Part shown: positions 6,803 through 14,641 of the stretch, in pieces
Numbering within the stretch: the first letter of the stretch is position 1
How the letters are laid out: every line of letters begins with the position of its first letter
Assembly (NCBI RefSeq): GCF_002198665.1
Contig: NZ_MWLM01000067.1
Span: forward strand, 1-37,987
DNA: 37,987 nucleotides
From: Novosphingobium sp. B 225
Lineage (GTDB): Bacteria > Pseudomonadota > Alphaproteobacteria > Sphingomonadales > Sphingomonadaceae
Direction: 5' to 3'
Notes under the pieces: model-generated
What the model was told of the DNA's origin: nothing
What the model saw: only the letters and a program-made list of their open reading frames with translations
The model's database searches: none
Program-made: the position numbers and the translations under genes

Positions 6803-9800
6803 TCAATGAAAATCGCGAGACTTGGGGATCACCCGGACCTGCCGGGGATGGCCCATGCGGTGGTGCGCCTCACCGCTGCGGCTGCCCTGCACGGGGCGGG
6901 TGACATGATCGGCGCGGTCGACGTGGCCCGGCAGCAGGTCATCCGACAGCGCGTGCAGGCTGGGAGTGGCATCGGTCAGGTGGGTGGCGATCACGTGGAT
7001 CACCTCGTCATCGTATTCGACCCGCCCTTTCACTTCCATCAGCCGCGCGGCCATGATCACCTTGCGCTGGCGTTCCATCACATCGGGCCAGATCACCAGA
7101 TTGACCACCCCGGTCTCGTCCTCCAGCGTGATGAAGCACACACCCTTGGCGCTGCCGGGGCGCTGGCGGATCAGCACCACGCCTGCCACCTGCACCGCGC
7201 TGCGGTACTTGCGGCTGCGCAGATCTGCCGCGCGGATAAAGCCGCGTTCGGCGAGGTCCGCGCGCAGGAAGGCGAGCGGATGGGCTTTCAGGCTGAGCCG
7301 CTGGGTCTGGTAATCGGCCACCACTTCCTCTGACAGCGGCATCACCGGCAGCCGGGTCTGCACCCGCTCCGCACCTTCATCGCGCGCTGCTGCGGCGGCG
7401 AACAAGGGCAGGTCGGGCGCGGCAATCAGGCTGCGCGCATCCCACAGCGCCTGCCGCCGCGAGAGCCCGAGCGAGCCAAGACAATCGGCCGAGGCCAGCC
7501 GCTCAACCAGCGCGGGGCTGAGCGCGGCGCGCTCCTTGAGTTCCCGCACATCGCGAAACCGCCCGCCCTCAACCCGCGCCGCCACAATCCGCGCGGCGGC
7601 GGCCTCGGGAAAGCCATCGACCTGGCGCAGGCCGAGGCGGAGCGCCCGTCCCTCCCCGTGCCGGGGAGCACTTTCCAAGGTGTTATCCCACCCACTGCAA
7701 TTCACATCGACCGGCAGCACTTCCACGCCATGCTCGCGGCAATCGCGGACGATCTGCGCGGGCGCGTAAAAGCCCATTGGCTGGGAATTGAGCAGGCCGC
7801 AGGCGAAAGCCGCCGGGAAATGGCATTTCAGCCAGGATGAGACATAGACCAGATGCGCAAAGCTGGCGGCGTGGCTTTCGGGGAAGCCGTATTCGCCGAA
7901 CCCCTTGATCTGGTTGAAACAGCGCGCGGCGAAATCCGGATCATAGCCGCGCGCGATCATCCGCCCGACCATCATTTCCTCCAGTTCCGCCACCATGCCC
8001 TTGCTGCGAAAGGTCGCCATCGATTTGCGCAGCCGGTTGGCCTCCAGCCCGGTGAATTTGGCCGCATCAAGCGCGATCTTCATCGCCTGTTCCTGAAAGA
8101 TCGGCACGCCAAGGGTGCGGCCAAGGATCGAGGTCAGCTCGTCCGGCGGCCCGTGCTGCGGCCCCGGCGCGGGGATTTCTACCCGCTCTGCCCCGCGCCG
8201 CCGTTTCAGGTAGGGGTGAACCATATCGCCCTGGATCGGCCCGGGCCGGACGATCGCCACTTCGATCACCAGATCATAGAAGCAGCGCGGACGCAGCCGC
8301 GGCAGCATGTTCATCTGCGCGCGGCTCTCCACCTGAAACACGCCGAGCGAATCGCCTTTGCACAGCATGTCATAAACCGTGGGATCCTCACGCGGGACGG
8401 TGGCCAGCGTCAGATCCTGCCCGTGATGTTCACCCAGCAGATCAAGGCATTTGCGGATGCAAGTGAGCATACCCAGTGCCAGCACATCGACTTTCAGAAT
8501 GCCGAGCGCGTCAATATCGTCCTTGTCCCATTCGATGAAGCTGCGATCCGCCATGGCCCCGTTGCCGATCGGCACAGTCTCGGTCAGCAGGCCCTGGGTG
8601 AGGATGAACCCGCCAACGTGCTGCGACAAATGGCGCGGCATGCCAATCATTTGCTCGGTCAGGATCAGAACCCGTCTGAGGTGCGGATCGCTGAGGTCCA
8701 TGCCCGTTTCCTGTTCGACATGGGCCTCCTTGATCGAGCGGCCATGCCCGCCCCACACCGTCTTGGCGAGTGCGCTGGTGACATCTTCGGACAGGCCCAT
8801 CGCCTTGCCGACCTCGCGGATCGCCATGCGCGGGCGGTAATGGATCACCGTGGCGCACAGCCCGGCGCGCTGGCGGCCATAGCGGGCATAGATGTACTGG
8901 ATCACCTCCTCGCGCCGTTCGTGTTCGAAATCGACGTCGATATCGGGCGGTTCGTTGCGGTCTTCAGAAATGAACCGGTCAAACAGCAGCGCGTGCTTCG
9001 CGGGATCGACCGCAGTGATTTCCAGACAATAGCACACCGCCGAATTGGCCGCCGAACCGCGCCCCTGGCACAGGATTGGCGGTTCCTGCGCGCGGGCGAA
9101 ATCGACGATGTCCTTGATCGTCAGGAAATAGCGCGAAAGCTGCAATTTGCCGATCAGTTCCAGCTCGCGGTGCAGCGTGGCAGTCACACTGTCGGGCACC
9201 CCCGCCGGATAGCGCGTGGCCGCGCCCGCCATGGTCAGCCGGGCCAGGTAGCTGTGCGGATCAAGCCCTTCGGGGCAGATCTCTTCCGGATATTCATAGC
9301 GCAGTTCCTCCAGACTGAACCGGCACGCATCGGCAAGGTCGCGTGCGGCCTGCAACGCATGCGGCCAGGGCGCGAACAGGCGGGCCATTTCCTCCGGCGC
9401 TTTCAGATGGCGTTCGGCATTGGGCTGGAGCAAGTGCCCGGCCCGCGCCACCGTAGTCTTGTGCCGGATCGCGGTCATCACATCGTGCAAGGGCCGCCGT
9501 TGCGGCGCGTGATAAAGCGGCAGGTTGGTGGCCAGAATCGCCATGCCATGCTCCCGCGCCAGCCCATCCAGCCGCGCGATCCGGGCAAGATCGTCGCCGG
9601 TGTAGAGGTGGCTCGCAGCGATATGACGCAGCGTGGGCAGCTGGCGGGTCAGGTGGAGGAGCAGGTCTGTAAACGGAGCGGTCAGAGTGGTTTCACGCGG
9701 AGGCGCGGAGGCCCCCTTCCCTTCGTCATCCCCGTGAAACTTAGACGGGGTTAAGACAACAACATTGCTCTCCACCGCAATCGTCAGCTCTGTATCCAGA

Positions 9801-10267
9801 TCGTCGGGCGGGACCAGCACCAGGAGCACCCCCTCGGCGTGGTCCGCCAGCATGCGCAGCGAGATGTCGCAGGCCCCCTTGTCCTGCCATTCGCCATCGA
9901 GCCGGGCCATCCGTCCGGCGGAGATCAGCCGGCAGAGGCGGCCATAAGCGGCCCTGTCCGCCGGATAGGCAAGGAAGGCCAGACCCTCGGTGGTTTCAAT
10001 CCGGCAGCCGATCACTGGCCGCATGCCCAGTGCCTTAGCCTCGCTGTGCAGCCGCACCACCCCGGCCATGGTGTTGGCATCGGCGATCCCCAGCGCGTCA
10101 TAGCCCAGGCTGCGTGCCGTGCTGGCCAGATCGACTGCGTCCGAAGCCCCGCGCAAGAACGAAAAGCAGCTGACCATGCCCAGCTCGACAAACGGCGCCG
10201 GGGCGGGTGGCGGCAGACCGCCCGGCTCGAGCCGGCGGCGTTCGGGGGTAAGCGGCGCCTCCGGCAT
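6803..10267 (-). CDS. dnaE2: Error-prone DNA polymerase III alpha subunit DnaE2 (ImuC)
   Basis: Translesion C-family polymerase of the ImuA-ImuB-DnaE2 mutasome, 1154 residues from ATG 10267, which is 2 bases after the imuB stop. The frame also runs upstream to 10297, inside imuB; the coupled ATG is the better start. The N-terminal PHP domain begins FVELGMVSCFSFLRGAS, with Gly in place of the first metal-binding His, fitting the inactive PHP domain of DnaE2. The polymerase core has GRGSAANSAVCY, the catalytic PDIDVDF (about residues 440-446), QHVGGFILT, VDVLALGML and FGEYGFPESHAASFA. HhH and OB-fold segments follow. Residues about 165-196 look inserted and coincide with palindromic DNA (9690-9750). 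A hairpin at 7652-7668 lies in another low-complexity loop. SOS induction is expected from the LexA box at 12770. Confidence 0.95.
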   Translation of the reverse strand: MPEAPLTPERRRLEPGGLPPPAPAPFVELGMVSCFSFLRGASDAVDLASTARSLGYDALGIADANTMAGVVRLHSEAKALGMRPVIGCRIETTEGLAFLAYPADRAAYGRLCRLISAGRMARLDGEWQDKGACDISLRMLADHAEGVLLVLVPPDDLDTELTIAVESNVVVLTPSKFHGDDEGKGASAPPRETTLTAPFTDLLLHLTRQLPTLRHIAASHLYTGDDLARIARLDGLAREHGMAILATNLPLYHAPQRRPLHDVMTAIRHKTTVARAGHLLQPNAERHLKAPEEMARLFAPWPHALQAARDLADACRFSLEELRYEYPEEICPEGLDPHSYLARLTMAGAATRYPAGVPDSVTATLHRELELIGKLQLSRYFLTIKDIVDFARAQEPPILCQGRGSAANSAVCYCLEITAVDPAKHALLFDRFISEDRNEPPDIDVDFEHERREEVIQYIYARYGRQRAGLCATVIHYRPRMAIREVGKAMGLSEDVTSALAKTVWGGHGRSIKEAHVEQETGMDLSDPHLRRVLILTEQMIGMPRHLSQHVGGFILTQGLLTETVPIGNGAMADRSFIEWDKDDIDALGILKVDVLALGMLTCIRKCLDLLGEHHGQDLTLATVPREDPTVYDMLCKGDSLGVFQVESRAQMNMLPRLRPRCFYDLVIEVAIVRPGPIQGDMVHPYLKRRRGAERVEIPAPGPQHGPPDELTSILGRTLGVPIFQEQAMKIALDAAKFTGLEANRLRKSMATFRSKGMVAELEEMMVGRMIARGYDPDFAARCFNQIKGFGEYGFPESHAASFAHLVYVSSWLKCHFPAAFACGLLNSQPMGFYAPAQIVRDCREHGVEVLPVDVNCSGWDNTLESAPRHGEGRALRLGLRQVDGFPEAAAARIVAARVEGGRFRDVRELKERAALSPALVERLASADCLGSLGLSRRQALWDARSLIAAPDLPLFAAAAARDEGAERVQTRLPVMPLSEEVVADYQTQRLSLKAHPLAFLRADLAERGFIRAADLRSRKYRSAVQVAGVVLIRQRPGSAKGVCFITLEDETGVVNLVIWPDVMERQRKVIMAARLMEVKGRVEYDDEVIHVIATHLTDATPSLHALSDDLLPGHVDRADHVTRPVQGSRSGEAHHRMGHPRQVRVIPKSRDFH
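7652..7668. repeat. Small GC hairpin within dnaE2
   Basis: CTCCCCG (7652-7658) and CGGGGAG (7662-7668) pair perfectly across a 3-base loop. The site lies in dnaE2 in a short stretch (SAPRHGEGR) just before ALRLGLRQ, where DnaE2 proteins usually have a brief linker. It may be a remnant of a palindromic insertion, but it is short enough to arise by chance in GC-rich DNA. Confidence 0.4.
9690..9750. repeat. Probable palindromic insertion within dnaE2
   Basis: Two nested inverted repeats are visible: GTTTCACG (9690-9697) with CGTGAAAC (9733-9740), and CCCCGT (9730-9735) with ACGGGG (9745-9750). The region, read as NVVVLTPSKFHGDDEGKG and ASAPPRETTLTAPF, interrupts the PHP domain where other DnaE2 proteins pass directly from the LVPP segment to the RHIAASHLY segment. 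The reading frame is intact across it. The edges are approximate. Confidence 0.5.
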
Positions 10268-10269
10268 GG

Positions 10270-12009
10270 CTAGCCGCACAGCCCCTGCAGGAACCATTCG
10301 GGCACCCCGCCGCGCCCGTCATCCGGCAGGCCGGCGCGGTAGATCCAATAGCGGCGGCCTTGTCCATCCTCGATCCGGTAGTAATCGCGCAGCCGCACCG
10401 TGCCGCGTTCACGCCACCATTCGGGCGCGATCCGCTCCGGCCCTTCGGCGCGCGTGATCTCGTGCACTTCGCCGCGCCAGCGGAACCGGCGCGGCAGCCC
10501 GTCCGGGCTGGCATAGAGCACCGCGATCGGCTCGGCCCGGTCAAGCAGCTTCAAGGGCCGTTCCTTTCCAGCCTCACGGCTGGAGGCGGCACCAGCCCAC
10601 TCCCCCACCCGGCCACCCAACGGAATGGTATGCTCTGGGTGGCCGGGTGGGGGAGTAGGCCGGTGCCGCAAGCCATCGACGGATGTCGATGGCGCACCCG
10701 ACAAGGGTTCTCCCCACACTTGCGCGCGTTCGGGCAAGTGGCTGGCGCGCGGCAGCGGACGCCGCACTGCACCTTGACCCAGCCGCGCGGTCAGGCGGTC
10801 GATGCAGGCGGGCAGGCTGGTGCCGTGCGCCTCAGCTGCGGCCTCCAGATCGCGCTGGCTGAGCGCCAAAGGCTCGGTCCAGGGCGCGCGCAGGCGGGCC
10901 AGTTCGATCCCGAAGCCAGCATCGATATTGTCCAGCCGATGCGCGAACAGCCGGGCGATATGCGCCGGATCACGGCTGGCCATGGCCATCTCCAGCGCGC
11001 GCACCACCACTTCGCCATCGACTTTCCACAAGCCCAGCTCCAGCCGCCGCGCGCCCACGGCCTTGCTTTCCAGCAGGCGGGCCATGTCGGCGCAGAGATC
11101 GTCCACCACCCGGTCAAGCAAGCTGCGGTGGCGGATCGGTTCGAGCAGGCGGCGCTGGACCAAGGGCACCTCTGCCGCGACCACCGGCAGCAAGGGTTCG
11201 GGCACCCGTCCGCACAGTTGATCGAGCCGGATCAGCGGATTGGCCGCAGGGGCGCGGATCGTGCGGAAGCGCCGCGCAAGCGCATCGCGCGCCACGCCGG
11301 ACAGCTCCCCGATCCGCTTCAGCCCCAGTCGCCGCAAGACCAGCAAGGTTGCCGGATCAAGCCGCAGCGCAGCGACGGGGAGGTGATCGAGGCTGTCCAC
11401 GGCCTGCATGATCGCCGCCCCATCGCCGAAATGCGCCAGCGCCCAGGCCGCCCCGGCGGTGGGGGCAATCGCGAGCCGCGCCGCCAGCCCGCGCGCGGCA
11501 AGGCGGCGGCGAGCATCCTCCAGCAGCGCCGCTTCCCCGCCATAGAGGTGCGCCACCCCGGTCACGTCCACCACCAGCCCGTCGGGCGGATCGAGCGCCG
11601 ACCACGGCCCCCAGCGCTGCGCCCACAGCGCCAGTTGCTCAAGGAACAGCAGGTCGCCCGCCGGATCGGCCGGGGCAGTCGCCACCTGCGGACACAGCGC
11701 GCGCGCATCGGCCAGCATCATCCCCGCCTGCGCCCCGGCTGCGTATCCGGCCAGGTTGGCAGCGGTGATGCGCGGGCCGTGTGCGCTATCGGCAATCAGG
11801 ACGAGGGGACTTTCAGATCCTCCCTCCTTGGGGGAGGTGGCCTGCCGCAGGCAGGTCGGAGGGGGGCTTGCCGCACTACCCCCTCCGTCAGCCCCTTGCG
11901 GGGCTGCCACCTCCCCCAGAGGGGGAGGATTGTAAAGCATCCGCCAGCGGTCCATGGCGAGTTCTGCCAGCCAGATCGACAGAATGCGGCGGGGCGGGAG
12001 CGCGGGCAT
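10270..12009 (-). CDS. imuB: ImuB, Y-family polymerase-like mutasome subunit
   Basis: A 579-residue Y-family polymerase relative that links DnaE2 to the sliding clamp. It begins MPALPPRRILSIWLAELAMD, so the acidic residues of active Y-family enzymes (DxD at strand 1) are absent, as known for ImuB. Further family segments are GPRITAAN, ALDPPDGLVVDVTGVAHLYG, FGDGAAIM, LRRLGLKRIGEL and a C-terminal RPLKLLDRAEPI...RRFRWRGEVH...RDYYRIED. ATG 12009 lies 5 bases after the imuA stop; the frame runs further upstream only inside imuA. The protein is longer than usual because two palindromic elements (11817-11933, 10568-10693) are translated in frame, adding about 39 and 42 residues (roughly positions 26-64 and 439-481). 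Whether they disturb the protein cannot be told. Confidence 0.93.
   Translation of the reverse strand: MPALPPRRILSIWLAELAMDRWRMLYNPPPLGEVAAPQGADGGGSAASPPPTCLRQATSPKEGGSESPLVLIADSAHGPRITAANLAGYAAGAQAGMMLADARALCPQVATAPADPAGDLLFLEQLALWAQRWGPWSALDPPDGLVVDVTGVAHLYGGEAALLEDARRRLAARGLAARLAIAPTAGAAWALAHFGDGAAIMQAVDSLDHLPVAALRLDPATLLVLRRLGLKRIGELSGVARDALARRFRTIRAPAANPLIRLDQLCGRVPEPLLPVVAAEVPLVQRRLLEPIRHRSLLDRVVDDLCADMARLLESKAVGARRLELGLWKVDGEVVVRALEMAMASRDPAHIARLFAHRLDNIDAGFGIELARLRAPWTEPLALSQRDLEAAAEAHGTSLPACIDRLTARLGQGAVRRPLPRASHLPERAQVWGEPLSGAPSTSVDGLRHRPTPPPGHPEHTIPLGGRVGEWAGAASSREAGKERPLKLLDRAEPIAVLYASPDGLPRRFRWRGEVHEITRAEGPERIAPEWWRERGTVRLRDYYRIEDGQGRRYWIYRAGLPDDGRGGVPEWFLQGLCG
10568..10693. repeat. 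Palindromic element B in the imuB reading frame
   Basis: The main palindrome has arms at 10587-10619 and 10636-10668. The inner 20 bases (10600-10619, starting CTCCCCCACC) pair perfectly with 10636-10655, the outer 13 have two mismatches, and the loop is 16 bases. It is flanked by two more perfect hairpins: CCAGCC/GGCTGG (10568-10583) and GCCATCGAC/GTCGATGGC with a GGAT loop (10672-10693). The element encodes a Pro/Gly-rich segment between RASHLPERAQ and RPLKLLDRAEPI, both typical ImuB sequence. Confidence 0.85.
11817..11933. repeat. Palindromic element A in the imuB reading frame
   Basis: A 117-bp element whose two ends are inverted copies: GATCCTCCCTCCTTGGGGGA at one end and, on the other strand, AATCCTCCCCCTCTGGGGGA. 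Each end forms its own hairpin and continues into AGGTGGC. Inner hairpins are CCTGCC/GGCAGG and AGCCCC/GGGGCT, and the core pairs GGAGGGGG with CCCCCTCC. It is translated as NPPPLGEVAAPQGADGGGS followed by a Ser/Pro-rich stretch, between DRWRMLY and PLVLIADSAHGPRI of ImuB. The length is a multiple of three as drawn, though the edges are by eye. Confidence 0.85.
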
Positions 12010-12014
12010 GCGCT

Positions 12015-12755
12015 TCAGGCCATCAGCCCAAGGCCCTTTGCCCCGACGGAGAGCGGCCTGGACACCAGTTCTGCCCCGCCTTCCAGCACCCACTCCCCCG
12101 GTGGATGCGCGCGGGCGCGGAACAGTTCTGCGTGCCAAGCGGGCACGCCGGGGGCCTGGGCGTTCCAGCGCAGCGGCTGACTGGGCGCGGCGCGTGCTTC
12201 CCACCGCATTCGCGCCGAACCGAGATCGCGCCGGGCATCAATCCGCACCAGCCACAGCGGCACCCCGTGGCGCTCCGCTGTCAGCGAAAGGCGGCGCGAG
12301 GCGGTGAAATCAAGCACGCGCGGATTGCCCGCCACTTCGCCGATCACGAAGGCCAGATCGCGGCAGCGCAGCGCCTCTTCCAGCGCGAACAGTGCATCCT
12401 CGGGCTTGCTAGCCATGACATGGATCAGCCGGTGGCGCAGCTGCGGCGGCAGGCCGGGGCGATAGGGCCGCCCGGTCAGCCGCACGGCCGCGGCGTCCTG
12501 CACCCACAGCCAGGGCCGTTCATCCGGCATGTCGGCAGCGGGATCGGGCCGCGCGGCGTGCAGCCGGTCAAGCGCCAGGGCCAGCGCGAAAGCCGCCCCG
12601 CCCCCCTCGCGCGAGGAGGCGAACACTTCGCCATGCAGCGCGCCATCGGGCAGGCCTGGGCGCCAGCGCGCAGCGGCGGCCTGCGATGGCGCGGCCCAGA
12701 GCGGCGACAGGGGCTTGCGGCGCGCAAAGGCGCTGAGAGGGGTGGGAACAGTCAT
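12015..12755 (-). CDS. imuA: ImuA, SOS mutagenesis protein (RecA/SulA-like)
   Basis: A 246-residue ImuA, first gene of the mutasome operon. It is a RecA-fold-related protein that works with ImuB and DnaE2 in DNA-damage-induced mutagenesis. Recognisable family features are the early LPDGALHGEVFAS segment, RPWLWVQDAAAVRLTGRPY, GLPPQLRHRLIHVMASKPED (followed by ALFALEEALRC), and the C-terminal WEARAAPSQPLRWN block. No Walker A motif is present, as usual for this family. ATG 12755 lies 14 bases downstream of a perfect LexA box. The stop is 5 bases before imuB ATG 12009, fitting one transcript. Identification rests on these segments together with the imuB-dnaE2 context. Confidence 0.92.
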   Translation of the reverse strand: MTVPTPLSAFARRKPLSPLWAAPSQAAAARWRPGLPDGALHGEVFASSREGGGAAFALALALDRLHAARPDPAADMPDERPWLWVQDAAAVRLTGRPYRPGLPPQLRHRLIHVMASKPEDALFALEEALRCRDLAFVIGEVAGNPRVLDFTASRRLSLTAERHGVPLWLVRIDARRDLGSARMRWEARAAPSQPLRWNAQAPGVPAWHAELFRARAHPPGEWVLEGGAELVSRPLSVGAKGLGLMA

Positions 12756-12769
12756 GCGGAATCACTTTC

Positions 12770-12784
12770 GTTCCGCTTATGTTC
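12770..12784 (-). promoter_or_regulatory. LexA box (SOS operator) of imuA-imuB-dnaE2
   Basis: Exact alphaproteobacterial SOS box: GTTC, seven bases (CGCTTAT), GTTC on the plus strand; on the minus strand GAAC-N7-GAAC. It ends 14 bases before the imuA start codon, so bound LexA would block transcription initiation. This directly predicts induction of the mutasome by DNA damage. Confidence 0.9.
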
Positions 12785-12815
12785 TCATTCTCTCCGATTC
12801 GCAATTCCCAAACGC

Positions 12816-12841
12816 AAAAGGCCGCCCCCGAAGGAGCGGCC
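12816..12841 (-). terminator. Rho-independent terminator after the amino acid permease
   Basis: On the minus strand GGCCGCTCC (12841-12833), a TTCG loop and GGGGCGGCC (12828-12820) form a 9-bp stem with one G-T pair, followed by TTTT (12819-12816). It starts 28 bases after the permease stop and insulates the imuA promoter, which lies about 30 bases further on. Confidence 0.9.
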
Positions 12842-12869
12842 CCGTGCTTTGCCTGACCGGCGAACCGGA

Positions 12870-14498
12870 TCAGTCGTTGATGTCGATCCCGCCGGGCAGC
12901 GGCGGCACCGGCTGCGGTGGGATGTCGGCGTCTTCCTCGTGCACTTCCACCAGACCGCGGCCAACATGGCTGCGGCTGCGGCTATAGCCGAAGTAGACCA
13001 GCAGACCGATCACGGCCCAGCCGACGAACAGCAGCTTGGTGTAACCCGACAGGCTCCAGAACAGATAGACGCAGCCCACAGCCGCAAGCGGCGAAACCAG
13101 CCACACCGCCGGGGTGCGGAACGGCCGCACCCGGTTCGGATCGCGCCGACGCAGGATCAGCACCGCAATGGCCACCATGGCGAAAGCGAACAGTGTGCCC
13201 GAGTTCGAAATGTCGGCCAGAGCCCCCACCGGGAACAGCGCCGCAAAAATCGCCACGAAGATCCCGGTAATCACCGTCACCACGTGCGGCGTGTGATACT
13301 TGGGGTGCACCTTGCTAAGCTTTTCCGGCAGCAGGCCATCGCGGCTCATCACGAAGAAGATGCGGGTCTGGCCGAACATCATCATCAGGATTACCGAAGG
13401 CAGCGCCAGACCGGCCGCAAGACCGACCAGGTTACCGGCCTGCTGGATCCACGACGAACCCTGCTGACCACCGATTTCACGCAGCGTCCAGGCCAGGGCT
13501 TCCTTGGAACAAACCACCGCCTGCCCGCCCTTGGTGGCGCAAGCTGCGGCCAGTTCGGTGCTGCCCGGGGCAAGACCATTGCCCGCCGCATCAAACAGCG
13601 GCTGCGCGCCAACGCTGCCGATCACGCCCGAGGCCACCAGCAGGTAGAACACGGTACAGATCGCCAGACTGCCGATCAGGCCGATCGGCATGTTGCGCTG
13701 CGGATTCTTGGTTTCCTCCGCCGCGGTCGAAACCGCGTCAAACCCGACATAGGCGAAGAAGATCGAGGCCGCTGCGGCCGAAATCCCGCCAAAGCCCAGC
13801 GGGGCGAAAGGCTCAAAATTCTCGCTCTTCATCACCGGCAGCGCCAGCACGACAAACAGCGTCAGCGCGGTGATCTTGACCATCACCAGGATCGCATTGA
13901 CGTAGGCGCTTTCCTTGGTTCCGATCACCAGCAGCCAGGTCACCAGCAGCGAAATGATGAAAGCCGGCAGGTTGACATAGCCACCCGTGGCAATCGCAGT
14001 CTGGATCGCTTCGCTGTTGGTCGCGCCGAAGGCGAGCTTGATCGAAGCAATCAGCGCATCGGCATTAACCAACGCGGTTGGCAGCGTAATGCCCAGATAT
14101 TCTCGCAATAATCCAACGAAATAGCCAGACCAGCCGACCGCGACGGCCCCGGCCGCCACGGCATATTCCAGCACCAGCGCCCAACCGACCATCCAGGCCA
14201 GCAGTTCGCCCATCACCGCATAGCTATAGGTATAGGCCGATCCCGAAACCGGGACCATAGAGGCCATTTCCGCATAACACAGCGCCGCCACGGCGCAGAC
14301 GAACCCGGCGATGATGAAGCTGATCATCATCCCCGGACCAGCCTTTTGCGCGGCTTCGGCGGTCAGCACGAAAATGCCGGTACCGATGATCGCGCCTACC
14401 CCCAGCATGGTCAGCTGGAAGGCACCAAGCGAGCGGTGAAGCGATTTCTTTTCGGCGGTTGCCAATATGGCGTCGAGTGATTTCACGCGACCGAACAT
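12870..14498 (-). CDS. APC-superfamily amino acid permease (YfnA/CAT-like)
   Basis: A 542-residue inner-membrane amino acid transporter with about 12 hydrophobic segments. The N-terminus MFGRVKSLDAILATAEKKSL followed by HRSLGAFQLTMLGVGAIIGTGIFVL is typical of the YfnA/cationic amino acid transporter branch. GAIIGTGIF is the substrate-binding TM1 break. MASMVPVSGSAYTYSY and FFAYVGFDAVSTAAEETKNP are the other signature segments. A periplasmic loop of about 60 residues (QPLFDAAGNGLAPGSTELAA onward, with two Cys) is longer than in E. coli relatives. AGGGGA precedes ATG 14498. The gene is transcribed alone, divergent from panB, and ends in a strong terminator. The substrate is probably a neutral or basic amino acid, unproven. 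Confidence 0.92.
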   Translation of the reverse strand: MFGRVKSLDAILATAEKKSLHRSLGAFQLTMLGVGAIIGTGIFVLTAEAAQKAGPGMMISFIIAGFVCAVAALCYAEMASMVPVSGSAYTYSYAVMGELLAWMVGWALVLEYAVAAGAVAVGWSGYFVGLLREYLGITLPTALVNADALIASIKLAFGATNSEAIQTAIATGGYVNLPAFIISLLVTWLLVIGTKESAYVNAILVMVKITALTLFVVLALPVMKSENFEPFAPLGFGGISAAAASIFFAYVGFDAVSTAAEETKNPQRNMPIGLIGSLAICTVFYLLVASGVIGSVGAQPLFDAAGNGLAPGSTELAAACATKGGQAVVCSKEALAWTLREIGGQQGSSWIQQAGNLVGLAAGLALPSVILMMMFGQTRIFFVMSRDGLLPEKLSKVHPKYHTPHVVTVITGIFVAIFAALFPVGALADISNSGTLFAFAMVAIAVLILRRRDPNRVRPFRTPAVWLVSPLAAVGCVYLFWSLSGYTKLLFVGWAVIGLLVYFGYSRSRSHVGRGLVEVHEEDADIPPQPVPPLPGGIDIND

Positions 14499-14641
14499 GC
14501 AGTTCCCCTAAAATTCTTGTCGGCCAGCCCAGTGGGCGGACGCGATTTTTCCCTGGCGCGGAAGCTAGCGGCGAAGCGCGCGATGGCAAGGGTTAAGTGC
14601 GCGCCCTTCCCCAGACATGTCGCACAGGCTAAGAGGCGTTC

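Noticed and set aside
7853..9754. Plus-strand 633-residue open frame
   Set aside because: Antisense to the polymerase core of dnaE2; no recognisable domain.
10360..12180. Plus-strand 606-residue open frame
   Set aside because: Antisense to imuB; palindromic elements keep both strands open, which inflates such frames.
11781..14111. Plus-strand 776-residue open frame
   Set aside because: Spans three unrelated real features (imuB, imuA, permease) and crosses the LexA box and terminator; a shadow.
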